A stretch of DNA of 64,000 nt from Dastarcus helophoroides. Its lineage: Eukaryota > Arthropoda > Insecta > Coleoptera > Bothrideridae. Location of the stretch: assembly GCA_028583605.1 (NCBI GenBank), contig CM053335.1, positions 17,324,553-17,388,552 on the forward strand, written 5' to 3'. A program made the translations under genes and the position numbers. How positions within the stretch are numbered: position 1 is the first letter of the stretch; every line of letters begins with the position of its first letter. Shown here piece after piece: positions 46,268 through 57,308 of this stretch. Under the pieces are notes generated by a model. The model searched no databases and was not told where the DNA came from. It was given only the letters and a program-made list of their open reading frames with translations.

Positions 46268-46430
46268 AGGTTGCTCTAACACGTTTTGACAGCCAAGCTA
46301 TCATCTTCAGAGAGATACTCATATCATATCTCTCTGAAGATAATAGCTTAGCTGTCGAAACGCGTTAGAGCAACCTGTGTGTGTTTTTTAACTTTCTTGG
46401 TTTCAGGGGACAAGTTTTGTATTAAAATGT
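46268..46430. mobile_element. Foldback MITE, family D, terminal hairpin
   Basis: 50-bp arms at 46268-46317 and 46327-46376 (AGGTTGCTCTAACRCGTTTY...AGAGAGATA) with a 9-nt loop, followed by TTTTTTAACTTTCTTGGTTT and GGGGACAAG. It matches the inner part of 19527-19716. Confidence 0.85.
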
Positions 46431-46439
46431 TCACTAGAA

Positions 46440-47865
46440 TGTTAATTATCGTCTGTTCTTCTATTTAAAATAAACACATTTTTATACTGCAATCTTATGA
46501 ACAATACAGCTTTTGGAAAAAGTGTAGAGAATCTCAAAATAAAAACGCCGAAGGCTTGCTCATGTTATTTGACTTAAATCTGTTATGTTATAGAACACTA
46601 ATTTTACGGTAGACGCATTTAAGCATCATTTCTTTAACATTTAAATTCTAATATCAATTGTTTAACTACTTAAAAGAAGTACATTTTTGCATTGCAAAAA
46701 TATAATTAGTTTGGGAACTATTCTTGAACATGAGAGTGTCGAAACTAAGCTAAGGTTCATGTTCATACAATAATATTTTTTTATTATAGTCATTATGAAC
46801 AATACACTTTTGGAAAATGTGTGGAGAATCTTAAATAAAAACGACTAACGCTTGGTTGTTATTTACTCAAATCTGTTTAGTTATAGAACACTAATTTTAC
46901 GGTAGACGCATTTAAGCATCATTTCTTTAACATTTAAATTCTAATATCAATTGTTTAACTACTTAAAAGAAGTACATTTTTGCATTGCAAAAATATAATT
47001 AGTTTGGGAACTATTCTTGAACATGAGAGTGTCGAAACTAAGCTAAGGTTTATGTTCAATCAATAATATTTTTTAATATAGTCATTATGAACAATACAAC
47101 TTTTGGAAAATGTGTGGAGAATCTTAGAATAAAAACGACTAACGCTTGGTTGGCTTATTTGACTCAAATCTGTTTAGTTATAGAACACTAATTTTACGGT
47201 AGACGCATTTAAGCATCATTTCTTTAACATTTAATTCTAATATCAATTGTTTAACTACTTAAAAGAAGTACATTTTTGCATTGCAAAAATATAATTAGTT
47301 TGGGAACTATTCTTGAACATGAGAGTGTCGAAACTAAGCTAAGGTTTATGTTCAATCAATAATATTTTTTAATATAGTCATTATGAACAATACAACTTTT
47401 GGAAAATGTGTGGAGAATCTTAGAATAAAAACGACTAACGCTTGGTTGGCTTATTTGACTCAAATCTGTTCAGTTATAGAACACTAATTTTACAGCAGAA
47501 ACATTTTACTATTATTTGTTTAAGACTTAAGTCCCAATAGCGATTATTTTATTACTTTTGCACTCCAAGGGTATTATTAGTTTGGGGATCATTCTTGTAA
47601 ACGAGAACATTTAAGCTTAGCTAGAGTTTATTTTAAATCAATAATATTTTTAATATGGTCATTATAAACAATACAACTTTTGGCAAAAGCGTGGAAAATC
47701 TAAGAATAAAAAAACGCCTAGCACTTGCCTATGTTATCTGTTTAATTACAGAACACTAACTCTACAACAGAAACATTATAACGTCATTAACTTAAAATTT
47801 AATGGTTAATACGGTTTCTTCCACTACCTAAAACAAATACAAATACTGCAAGAGTATTATTATTA
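46440..47865 (+). repeat. Satellite E block 4
   Basis: About four to five monomers. Three are very similar to each other (ACGGTAGACGCATTTAAGCA near 46602, 46889 and 47196). It ends at an ATT run (47854-47866) where the retrotransposon remnant begins. Confidence 0.9.
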
Positions 47866-47866
47866 T

Positions 47867-48787
47867 CAGTTCTGTCTGTCTTAGCGACGTTGTATTGCAG
47901 GTATCGGTCAATTGACAAGATAGTGCTCATCTACTGCTAGTTTAGATTTAGAAACGCCCGGACTATTGCACAAGTATTGAGTATTACTGCCTTCTGAAGT
48001 TGGATGTATATGCTGCCAGGTAGCTCTAGTTGTCTCAGACTGACTGAGAGCTGCTTAGGTATTACTCCTGTGGTTGATATTATTATTGGTATTATATGAA
48101 CCTCATTTTGCTTCCACATAGATTTAATCTCATTCGCTAGCTGTTAATATTTGGTTGCCTTCTCTGTATAGGTTTTCAGGAGGTTATGTGTGTTTGGAAC
48201 TGCAATATCTACTAGGTACGTGATAGCCGTGGCCTTAGCTGTAAGAATGATATCAGGTCGGTTACATGGTATGGTCTTATCCGTTAGTACGGTGCGGTTC
48301 CAATACATTTTATAATTTTCATTTTCCAGGACACTCTCTGGATTATATTTATAGTAGGGTGAGCTATCTTCTTTCAGCTTGTAAATGTTGGCTATTTTCT
48401 GATGGATAACTTTTGCCACTTGATCATGTCTTGTAAGATATTCACTAGCAGCTAGAGTTTTACAAATTCCGGTAATATGCTGGATGGCTTTGGGTGCCTC
48501 TCTACATTTCCTACATTTGTCATCATTTAGGGGCTCTTTAGGGATGTATTTTCTGTAGTTTTTGGTGTGTATTACTTGATCCTGAATAGCGATCATAAAT
48601 CCTTCAGTTTCAGCAAATATATCCGCTCGAGTTAACCATCTGTTCGACGCATTCATGTCTACATGATTCTGGGCCAAATCGCTCGGGTGCCGTCCGTGAA
48701 GTGTTTTCTGGATCCATTGTTCAATGACAATTTTGCTGTAGCTATCATCTTCTAGCGTGTCAGAGTGTACAAGCGCATTATTTTTCA

Positions 48788-48789
<2 letters not shown>
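47867..48789 (-). mobile_element. R4/Dong-like non-LTR retrotransposon, 5'-truncated
   Basis: The remnant lies between an ATT run (47854-47866) and a long (TTA)n tract (48790-48838), inside a satellite E monomer whose sequence resumes at about 48840. It encodes the C-terminal part of a single-ORF retrotransposon with a restriction-like endonuclease. In the R4 clade, Dong of Bombyx is known to insert in TAA repeats, which fits this site. The 3' end is at the lower coordinate. Confidence 0.75.
47937..48789 (-). pseudogene. Retrotransposon endonuclease domain, C-terminal fragment
   Basis: Read on -, codons from ~48789 give SNRWLTRADIFAETEGFMIA, a zinc-knuckle-like DKCRKCREAPKAIQHITGIC, and NRPDIILTAKATAITYLVDI, which fits the PD..D core of the restriction-like endonuclease of R2/R4-type elements. 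An in-frame TAA near 48144-48146 interrupts the frame, which then continues QLANEIKSMWKQNEV to the stop at 47937. The poly-Asn start of the open frame is just the (TTA)n tract. It lacks the reverse transcriptase domain and is not functional. Confidence 0.85.

Positions 48790-48838
<49 letters not shown>
48790..48838. repeat. (TTA)n microsatellite, ~16 units
   Basis: Uninterrupted ATT/TTA repeat. It is the expansion of the short ATTATTATT run found in every satellite E monomer and lies at the 5' junction of the retrotransposon. Confidence 0.97.
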
Positions 48839-48839
<1 letters not shown>

Positions 48840-49402
48840 AGAACTATTAGGAACATTCAAATTTAATTAAAGTTAATGTCAAATTTCGAATATATCGTGA
48901 AGAATCTTAAAATAAAACCGCAATATTGTCATCTTATGAACAATACGAATTTAGGAAAAAGCGTGGAGAATCTCAAAATAAAACCGCATAAGGCTTGTTT
49001 ATGTTATTTAACTTAAATCTGCTTGATTGTAAGACAACAATTTTACAACAGAAGCAATTTAACCTCATTTGCCCAAACTTTAAATATTAATTATTCTTTG
49101 CTCTAGTGCTTAAAAGAAAACACATTTTACATTGTAAGAGTATTATTTTTTTGGCGATCATTTTGTTAATAAGAACATTTCAGCTGAACTGGCGCTCATT
49201 TTAAATCATTGATTTTTGGTGATATTGTCACTTTATGAACAATACGAACTTCGGAAAAAGCGTGGAAATCTCGGAATAAAAACGCCCAACGCTTGCCTAT
49301 GTGATTTTATTTAAATTTATTTAGTAATGGAACACTAATTTTACAAAAAAAGCATTTTACCGTCATTTGCTTAACGTTTAAGTGTTAATATCGTCTGTTA
49401 TA
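48840..49402 (+). repeat. Satellite E block 5 (split by mariner)
   Basis: Resumes after the retrotransposon and holds two monomers with cores near 48936 and 49233. It is cut at 49402 by the mariner and continues at 50882 in register (TATACGTC... before, TACTACTAAAAAAAA after). Confidence 0.9.
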
Positions 49403-50879
49403 CGAAGGTTGCCTTTTATGTTTCGGGATTTGGCAACCCTAGTGTTGCAATCTGGCAACTGACAGCTTTATCGTAAAGTTGGACATTTTTAAGGTTATAC
49501 GTACTCAGAACGTTTTGACATACGAGCGCTATACGTTACAGTAACTTAAAAGATTTATCTCGGCCCAAAAATGGAATTAAATCGTGAACATTTTCGTGCG
49601 ATTATTTTTTACAACTTTCGACGTGGATTAACTCAGCAACAGTGCGTGGATGAACTTAATTCAATTTTTGGCGATGAAGCTCCATCAAGGGCCAGTGTTT
49701 ATCGATGGTATGGTGAATTCAATCGTGGTCGTAGTTCACTCCAAGACGAATTTCGTAAAGGTCGTCCAAAATGAGTTGTTGTTCCGAAAACCATTGATGC
49801 TGTGCGAGAACTGGATTCTGGATTCGTTGTGGGTTGCCTAAAAATTTAGGCCAGCACTTAGGCCATCCTTTCCGGGCCCATTGTGCTATCTCCGTGATTG
49901 AGGTGTCTTTGGTCATTCATTCAGCCACCCAACCTTGTTGAGAAACTGAAGAACGTCCCTTGGATGCGCCTCTCTCAAACTGGTCACACTAGGCCAGAAT
50001 GTGCGAGAACTGATATTGCAATATCTCCATGTGACCGGGAAATTAAGACAACCTTAGGCATTAGTAAACCAGCATACATTTAATATTGCATAAACATTTG
50101 ACTGTCAACAAAATTTGTTCGTGTTGGATCCCACACAATTTATCAATCGCTTAAAAAAAGGCTTGTGTCGATTGGTCGAAAGAAATGCTCAAAAAAAACG
50201 ATCGCGATGCTTCGAAACACGTCTACGACACATCGTGACAGGTGATAAATCGTGGATTTACGCGTATGAGCCCCAAAGTAAACAGCAGTCGACTGTATGG
50301 GTGTTTCAAGATGAGCCAAATCCAACAAAAGTTGTTCGCGCACGAAGCACTTCCAAGCAAATGGTCGCCTGTTTTTTCGGAAAAACTAAACATGTGGCAA
50401 CCGTATCACTAGAACAACGTAGTCAATTCTGAGTAGTAAAAAAGCATTTGTTTGCCAGTTGTCTTCCAAGAAATCAGGAAAACCAACCGCCGAAGACGGA
50501 TCACTCTTCACCACGACAATGCGAGCTTTCACACGTCGGCTCAAACTACTACATTTTAAAGCACCCAAAACATCGATTTGATGAGTCATACGCCGCATAG
50601 TCCTGACTTGGCACCAAATAACTTCTTTTTATTCCCGTACGTAAAAAACAAACTAAGAGGTTAACGTTTTTTGACACCTGAAGAAGCGGTTGCTGCATTC
50701 AGAATGCATGTTTTGGAGATACCTCAATCAGAGTGGCAAAAGTGCTTCGACAATTGGTTCAAACGCATGCAAAAGTGTGTAGATCTTCATGGAAAGTATT
50801 TTGAAAAACAATAAGGTGATTTTCGATGATTAATATTTGTTTTTGTTCTCTATTCCCACAATATAAAAGGCAACCCTCG
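49403..50879 (+). mobile_element. Mariner element, near full length, inactive
   Basis: Terminal repeats CGAAGGTTGCCTTTTATGTT (49403 on) and the complement of ATATAAAAGGCAACCCTCG (ending 50879), with TA duplicated at 49401-49402 and 50880-50881. At 1477 bp it is ~200 bp longer than usual mariners. The segment at about 49825-50000 does not read as transposase and appears to be rearranged or inserted. Its ends differ from those of 7614-8285, so this is a different mariner family. Confidence 0.93.
49571..50813 (+). pseudogene. Mariner transposase, broken
   Basis: ATG at 49571: MELNREHFRAIIFYNFRRGL begins the helix-turn-helix DNA-binding region and stops at TGA 49772. Later pieces in several frames read REIKTTLGISKPAYI, VTGDKSWIYAYEP (first catalytic Asp), ITLHHDNASFHTSAQT (second Asp) and SPDLAPNNFFLF, where the usual third Asp is Asn. 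The tail WFKRMQKCVDLHGKYFEKQ ends at 50813. Stops, frame changes and the lost third Asp all rule out activity. Confidence 0.9.
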
Positions 50880-50881
50880 TA

Positions 50882-52265
50882 CTACTAAAAAAAATATAAA
50901 TTTTCATACTGCAAGAGTACTTTTATTGTGGGTAGCATTCTTGTAAGTTAGAATATTTAAATTTTACTAAAGGTAATCTTGAAAAATTAATAATATGTAA
51001 TATTGTGATCTTATGAACAATACGACTTTCGGAAAAAGCGTGGAGAATGTCGGAATAAAACGCTTGCTTATGTTATTTTATTTAAATCCATTTAGTTTTA
51101 AAACGCTAATTTTACAACATTTAAGCGTCATTTGGACAACATTTAAATGTTAATTATCATTTGTTTTTCTATTTAAAAGATTTTTACACTCAGACAGCAT
51201 ACAGACAGCATTATTGTAAATAAGAATATTTAAATCTCACCGAAGGTAATTTTGAATTATTAATATTATGTAATATTGTCATCTTATGAACAATACGACT
51301 TTTGGAAAAAGCGTGGAGAATGTCAAAATTAAAACGTTTAACGCTTGCTTATGTTATTTTATTTAAATTCATTCCGTTTTAAAACGCAAATTTCACAAAA
51401 TTTTAGCGTCATTTGGCCAACATTTAAATGTTAATTGCCATTTGTTTTCCTATTTAAAAGATTTTCACACTCAGACAGCATGCTTATACATAATGATAAA
51501 GATTTTTATCAAGGGATTACATATGAAAACATCGATGCATTTCGATATATTTGTCAATAAGTGTACATTCTTTTGTGGAAACACTTGACACGAAAGAGAA
51601 ATTTAAGCTTGACTGGTGTTCATTTTAAATCATTAACTTTTTGTGATATTGTCATCTTATGAACAATACGAATTTTGGAAAAAGCGTGGAGAATCTTAGA
51701 ATGGAAACGCCTAACGCTTGCCTATGTAATTTTATTTAAATTTAGTTAGTTATGCAACACTAATTTTACAACAGAAGCATTTTAACGTCCTTCGATCAAC
51801 ATTTTAGTGTTATTATCGTCTAGTATACTACTAAAAAAAATTATACTGCAAGAGTACTTTCATTTTAGGAAGCATTCTTGTAAATGAGAATATTTAAATT
51901 TTGCTAAAGGTAATTTTGAATTATTAATGTTATGTAAGATTGTCATCTTATGAACAATACGACTTTTGGAAAAAGCGTGGAGAATGTCAAAATTAAAACG
52001 TTTAACGCTTGCCTATGTTATTTCATTTAAATCCATTTAGTTTTAGAACGCAAATTACAACATTTAAGCGTCATTTGGCCAACATTTAAATGTTAATTAC
52101 CATTTGTTTTTCTATTTAAAAAATTTTCACACTCAGACAGCATGCTTATATATAATGATAAAGATTTTTATCAAGGATTACATATGAAAACATCGATGCA
52201 TTTCGATATATTTGTCAATAAGTGCACGTCCTTTCCTGGAAACACTTGACGCGAAAGAGAAATCA
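50882..52265 (+). repeat. Satellite E block 6 with a ~125-bp extra segment
   Basis: Cores near 51010, 51285, 51656 and 51946. Two monomers end in an extra segment (CAGACAGCATGCTTATA through ACACTTGACRCGAAAGAGA) at 51473-51600 and 52133-52263; the pair defines a ~660-bp higher-order unit. The same extra segment recurs at 62790-62900 and 63455-63572. Confidence 0.9.
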
Positions 52266-53235
52266 TTCCAGAGTTTTGCAACCGAGCTTTTCCGCGAAAA
52301 TATTACTAAGATTTTGGCACGATAAAGTTAAGAAGAATTTTATTTGTTGCCACATGACAGAACCTGAATATCAAAGAGTTCAGAACGCCAAAGTTTAACC
52401 GTCGACGTTTTCAGGGCAAAAGTTGATGGAAGCTCCCTAATGCCTCTTCGAATGTACGTGTATTCATTTTGTACGATTTTTGTTGTTGGAGATTATTTAA
52501 ATTCTATCTATGTTGTAAGGCATTGAATGTATATTTTAAATTTTGATAATTTTTTTTTCATATAGAAATTTAAGATATATCTACAGCGATTACATTAAAT
52601 AAAATACGATCTATTTATCTTTCAGTTTATTTATTTAAAACAAATTAAATATGTACAGTTTTTTAATGGGGCGTTAAATATGTTCAAGTCTTCGATATTA
52701 AGTGCATTGTCATTTGTTTTCTAACAAAACAGAATCTATTGCTGTCAAAATAGTTTTATTCGGAGTTAAAAATCAAGACCCACTGTCGATGTAGAATCAA
52801 TCGAGAAGTAAAAAAAAATCCATTATAAATGCGCATTGCATTATCTTATATTGAATGTGAAGTCTGTAAACAGAAAGGCTTTTGATATCTTGTTATCAGA
52901 AGAGCAAACTATGGTAATATCCGGGCAAGAGCTAATGCAAAATGGCGTGGCGTTGACGTCGGGGTCCTTCAATACCGATTTTCTCTACCGTAACGGCTCC
53001 TTATTTAATAGAAATCAGGGCGTATTACCGTAGTTTCGGTTCGTATGTGTCCCTTCATGCATGTTATGACTATATTAAGTATTGTTTTATGTATATTAGA
53101 ATGCTGTTTACCAACGGCCCTTCGCAACTAATTTCTAACAGCTCAAAAGACGCAAACACGAGTTTGTTCGTGTTGTGTTCAATCCAGTGTGCGGCATGTT
53201 TTACTCAGATTAAGTTAAACTTTGTCTAGTAGAGT
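52265..53235. other. Unique-looking DNA, no gene established
   Basis: AT-rich. ORFs at 52836-53033 and 53047-53229 are short, without recognisable domains or splice context. Confidence 0.4.
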
Positions 53236-53320
53236 TAAAAATGTGTAATCAACGACTGGGAGTTGAACCCAGAACCTTTACGTTACAATCAGACTTCCTA
53301 ACCTCGGAGCCATCGCCACC
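53236..53320 (-). other. tRNA-like sequence, possible SINE head
   Basis: On -, TGGCTCCGAGGTTAGG (53312-53297) resembles an internal A box. CTGGGTTCAACTCCCAG forms a perfect T arm with B box GGTTCAACTCC (53269-53259). A TTTTT terminator follows at 53240-53236. Six of seven acceptor positions can pair if wobbles are allowed, but the D and anticodon stems are poor. It is most likely a tRNA-derived pseudogene or SINE promoter, not a working tRNA. Confidence 0.45.
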
Positions 53321-54020
53321 ACTACTTTCAACTCGACTCATTCACTTCACGTACCGTATTTTTGGTATCTGCGCCAATTGTTTATCAAAATGTTGATTTG
53401 GCACTTGAAAGTTCATCATTTAAGGAAAAAACATCAGTGGCGTTAGCTGCTCAGGAGCAGTGGATTGTTTAAAATGTCTTTGTGTGTCAACTAAAATACC
53501 TTTGTATGTCAACTTTAGCGCATCACGGATCACCATTGTTTATTTGAATAAGGAGCAGTTTCTAGGGTCATCCTTATAAATATAAAAATGCAAAAGTGTG
53601 TTTGTCTGTCTGTTTGTCAGCTTCGGTGTTGCCAGTTTTCGCGCTCTTTCTCGATGTTCTACGCTTACGCATATGGCACGACTCATGTTTTATGTAAATA
53701 AATGCAAAACTTAGTAATGACGACACGACGACGACGACGACGACGACACGACGGTCCCTCATCGTTAGATGAGGGACCAAACTTAATGTAACGTTGCAGG
53801 TAGAATTCATTTAGAGGAAGTTTGACAGGGTCATAACGCGATAGGTCGCACTTCCCTCTCTTCTCGGCTTCTCTGCGGTGATACTTACCAGATCTCCCAT
53901 ATTTTACTGGGTTTTCCATAATTTGGTAAATCCATATTTGAGAAGAGATCTGTATTTTAAAGAGTGCAGCGGTAACACAAATTTTACAAATTTGATCGTT
54001 AGTTCCACCAATTCCAGAGA
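53320..54020. other. Intergenic with ACG microsatellite and hairpin
   Basis: Contains (ACG)n at about 53719-53752 and an exact 11-bp-arm hairpin GGTCCCTCATC / GATGAGGGACC (53753-53763, 53768-53778). A TGTGTTTGTCTGTCTGTTTG stretch near 53597 resembles that at 2742. ORFs on - (53574-54033) have no recognised domain. Confidence 0.5.
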
Positions 54021-54029
54021 TAGATAAAA

Positions 54030-54290
54030 ACATTTTGGTGGAACGGACTAGCCCTTGGTTTTCTTCTTTCGCGTTAGAGCAACCTTTGTTGTGTTTTTCA
54101 ATCTTTCTTGGTTTTAGGAATTGAAATAGCGAAGTTTGATGGAACGGACTTGGTTATCTTCAAAAATTGAAATACAGAACTTGTCCCCTGAAACCAAGAA
54201 AGATTAAAAAATACAACAAAGGTTGTTCTAACGCGTTTCGACAGCCAAGCTGTCATCTTCAGAGAGAAACTCTGGAGATAAAAACATTAA
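54030..54290. mobile_element. Foldback MITE, family D, rearranged copy
   Basis: GGTGGAACGGACTAG with TTTTTCAATCTTTCTTGG (54030-54112) and GAACGGACTTGGTTATC with AAACCAAGAAAGATTAAAAA (54142-54215), then GACAGCCAAGCTGTCATCTT. Same parts as 19527-19716 in a different arrangement. Confidence 0.75.
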
Positions 54291-54775
54291 AACAAATATA
54301 TTGATTCGTCAATTCAAGAAATTTAAAAACTCTCTTTAATTCCGGGCAGTTTTTCTATTAAATTTTAATTAACTTAACCGCAGACAAAGTCGCAGCTAAT
54401 AGCTACTTTCTTATATACTGCCTTTTCGTTGGGCGTACATTTTATTAAAATTTTCCATTCCAAGGAAATTGTAACAACTCGAGAATTCGTAGAATACGTC
54501 GTCCATATAAACTAAGAAAACTTCACCGGATAGCGGAAAACTTCATCAAAGTTTCTAAAACACACCGACGGATTTCTCATCACCATTGCACAGTCTTTAT
54601 AACATCCAATAAAAATAATAAATAACTCCACATCCCCCGATGAGGCAAATAAAAATGCATCCAAATTCGCAGACCGTGCGGCGTCTACGTCTACGAGTGC
54701 ACTCCAGATAAATAGCCGGGAGCGGAAACGACCCGGGCCGCTGCGGCGGCCGCTTCACGGTCTCAAACCCGACGT
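54290..54775. other. Intergenic with a GC-rich patch
   Basis: AT-rich, then a CpG-rich patch (54670-54770, including CCGCTGCGGCGGCCGC). No gene was recognised; the patch abuts the 169-bp array. Confidence 0.4.
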
Positions 54776-55960
54776 GCTTATCACTGGTCTTGTGTTTGGT
54801 GCTGACATTACACAAATTGTGGCGTTGGGGCGTTTTGTTTAAACAATTTATGGTTAGCTGCTTCGAGAACGAGGACGCAGCAGTTTGGACGACATTCAGT
54901 CAGGTGAAAGATTTGGAATAGCTTCGTCGCATTCGACGAGTTGATCACTGGTCTTGTCTTCGGTGCTGACATTAGACAAATTTGTGGCGTGGGGGCGTTT
55001 TGTTTAAACAATTTATGGTTAGCTGCTTCGAGAACGAGGACGCAGCAGCTTGGAAGACATTCAGTCAGGTGAAAGATTTGGAATAGTTTTATCGCATGCA
55101 ACGTGTTGATCACTGGTCTTGTCTTTGGTGTTAAAATTAGACAAATTTGTGGCGTGGGGGCGTTTTGTTTAAACCAGTTATGGTTAGCTGCTTCGAGAAC
55201 GAGGACGCAGCAGCTTGGACCACATTCAGTCGGGTGAAAGATTTGGAGTCACACGAAAGACACTCGTTGTTTCTATAGTATCTACTTGCCGTTGCGTGTG
55301 ACCGATTCGAAAATTAAAACCGTGAATTGCAAACACTTTATTTCAAACTTCAAAAATTATGATTCACTTAACTATTTGACTATCTAACTATCTTACTATC
55401 TGACTAACTGACTGACTGACTCAAGAGAAAGACGACGGCGTATTTATACCATTCCTGTTTTTAGAACGGATCTTCGTATCGGGCTAGCGCTCGTGGAAAC
55501 GTCTAAATGGCTTATTGGCCGTGTGATTCATTCTTGCGGCCTCTTCTCATTAACAAATGAGGCGCAGCAGCTTGGACCACATTCAGTCGGGTGAAAGATT
55601 TGGAATAGTTTCGTCGCATTCGACGTGCTGATCACTGGTCTTGTCTTTGGGGCTGACATTAGACAAATTTGTGGCGTGGTGGCGTTTTGTTTAAACAATT
55701 TATAGTTAGCTGTTTCAAGAACGAGGACGCAGCAGCTTGGACTACATTTAGCCAGGTGAAAGTTTTGGAATAGTTTTATCGCATGCAACGTGTTGATCAC
55801 TGGTCTTGTCTTTGGTGTTGAAATTAGACAAATTTGTGGCGTGGGGGCGTTTTGTTTAAACAATGTATGGTTAGCTGCTTCGAGAGCGAGGACGTAGCAG
55901 GTATCTTAAATACGAGCTTGGATGACATTCAGTCAGGTGGAATGCATTTGGAATAGTTCC
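54775..55960 (+). repeat. ~169-bp tandem repeat, interrupted
   Basis: Units contain GGTCTTGTCTTTGGTG, AATTTGTGGCGTGGGGGCGT and GCTGCTTCGAGAACGAGGAC, starting near 54787, 54951 and 55120, then 55635 and 55801 after the insertion at 55248-55562. ORFs on - (54808-55113, 55528-55863) are by-products of the repeat. Confidence 0.92.
55248..55562 (-). mobile_element. LTR-like insertion in the 169-bp array
   Basis: A 315-bp insert flanked by an identical 42-bp sequence (55206-55247 and 55563-55604, starting CGCAGCAGCTTGGACC). From 55290 it matches the minus-oriented LTR-like copies at 57309 and 59630; the first 42 bp (GTCACACGAAAGACACTCG...) match the sequence preceding those copies too. A TATA-like TATAAATACGCC is on - near 55448. 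Confidence 0.75.
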
Positions 55961-56785
55961 GCATTCGAGGGTATTCCCCGAGGGCGTTATCGTTAGGAAA
56001 ATGCTTATATAAAATGGAAACTATATAGGATAACGCTTTATCCTTTTAGCATAATGTTGGGCTTTTATGCTTTCCTTATTTTCATTCTTTTAAGCATCCT
56101 GGAAAATATACTGTGTTCATTTTCCTATTTTAAAATGTATGTGGGCGACTAGTGTTTTTAATTATTTTAACGAGAAAGTTGAAAGCTGTTTAATAAATGT
56201 TTGTTATTAGTTATTAGAAAGTTGTTAGGGAGCAGCAGGAGATTAGTAATAGGTTTGAGATGTTTGTCGAATGTTTACAAGTAATTAGGGTTATTAAAGA
56301 TATGTGTTTGTTCGAAACTTCGAGATATCGAATATTCTAATACGTGTGGATTACCAATATAAAAGCCAGTAATTGCACCACAAGCAAGTTAATTGTAAAT
56401 TATGGTTATACGAATAAATTGCTCGATTGTTTGGTCCTGTAAAAGTGTTAACGGCGCACACTGACTAATTGTGTGAATCAGTAAGGTGCAGTATTATCAC
56501 ATCGTTCATTACTGGTAAGTTTCCCAAACATTTCTGCGATGATAAATTATGAAATTTTAACGAAACATTCATTTTGAAGGACAGCTAGTTAATAGTTTCG
56601 TCAACTATGACCCACTACTACACGTTTAGAGGGCCCTCGCAGTCTATTTGTCGAAACTTCAACTTTTTTTGCTAAAGCTTTGCTTCGAGTTTAAACTTAA
56701 AATTAAAACGGTCAAAATTTAACGATTAACCAGATTCTAATGCACCAACCAATCAGTTTAAATATTTATCTTATTTAGAGTTTGG
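55960..56785. other. Intergenic, no gene recognised
   Basis: AT-rich. Around 56360-56500 there is text resembling an LTR end (CGAATAAATTGC, then GTTAACGGCGCACACTGAC), without a partner. No ORF of note. Confidence 0.35.
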
Positions 56786-57015
56786 AAACCACCGGTTTTA
56801 ATCTTATTAGATATCGTCAGTTTGGTATATCCAACTCGAATGCCAACAAATGCTCCGGTAAGTAAATACTATAGAATCAACGGATGTCCTCCGGTAACTC
56901 CTAAGTAGCGCCACCTATTAATCAATAGAGAAACTGTGGACAACCCCAACAAGTGTCGTAGGCAGGTAGAATGCAACTTAGACTACAGAATGCAGCCCTT
57001 TAAGTGTGTATAGTG
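56785..57015 (-). repeat. 377-bp repeat family F, inverted partial copy
   Basis: GGTTTTAATCTTATTAGATA, TTGGTATATCCAACTCGAAT and CGCCACCTATTAATCAATAG are the complement of blocks in 60688-61154. Confidence 0.75.
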
Positions 57016-57039
57016 AACTGAATCTGATTAATAAATATT

Positions 57040-57308
57040 GGTTCGTCAAACAGAATCTAGTCTTCTGGGACTTTCCTAGAGAGCAACCGCTTTGCTAAGC
57101 GTTTGTGGTTCAATTGTTGGTGTTTGGCTACCTACGATCCATTATAAACGCTTAGAAGGCTGCTTATGTAGTCTAGGTTGCATTCTACTTGCAAACGACT
57201 GTTTGTTTGTAGTTGTCCATCTCTATGGATCAATAAGTGGCGGTACCTAGAAGTCACACGAAGGACATTTGTTGATTCTATAGTATTTACCTGCCGGAAG
57301 GAATATAT
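57040..57308 (+). repeat. Repeat family F, partial copy
   Basis: AATCTAGTCTTCTGGGACTT, AGAGAGCAACCGCTTTGCTA and TTGCATTCTACTTGCAAACG are shared with 58100-58350, 58430-58520, 59355-59629 and 60688-61154. The copy is cut at 57308 by an LTR-like element. Confidence 0.8.

Noticed and set aside
48144..48860. 238-residue poly-Asn protein starting at 48860
   Set aside because: The Asn run is the (TTA)n microsatellite read through; the real coding remnant starts inside at about 48789 and belongs to a dead retrotransposon.
53246..53320. A functional tRNA gene (loop contains GTA)
   Set aside because: The D and anticodon stems do not pair acceptably, so it is listed only as tRNA-like.
54808..55863. 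~100-codon - ORFs with repeated motifs
   Set aside because: By-products of the 169-bp tandem repeat; interrupted by the LTR-like insert with no sign of selection.
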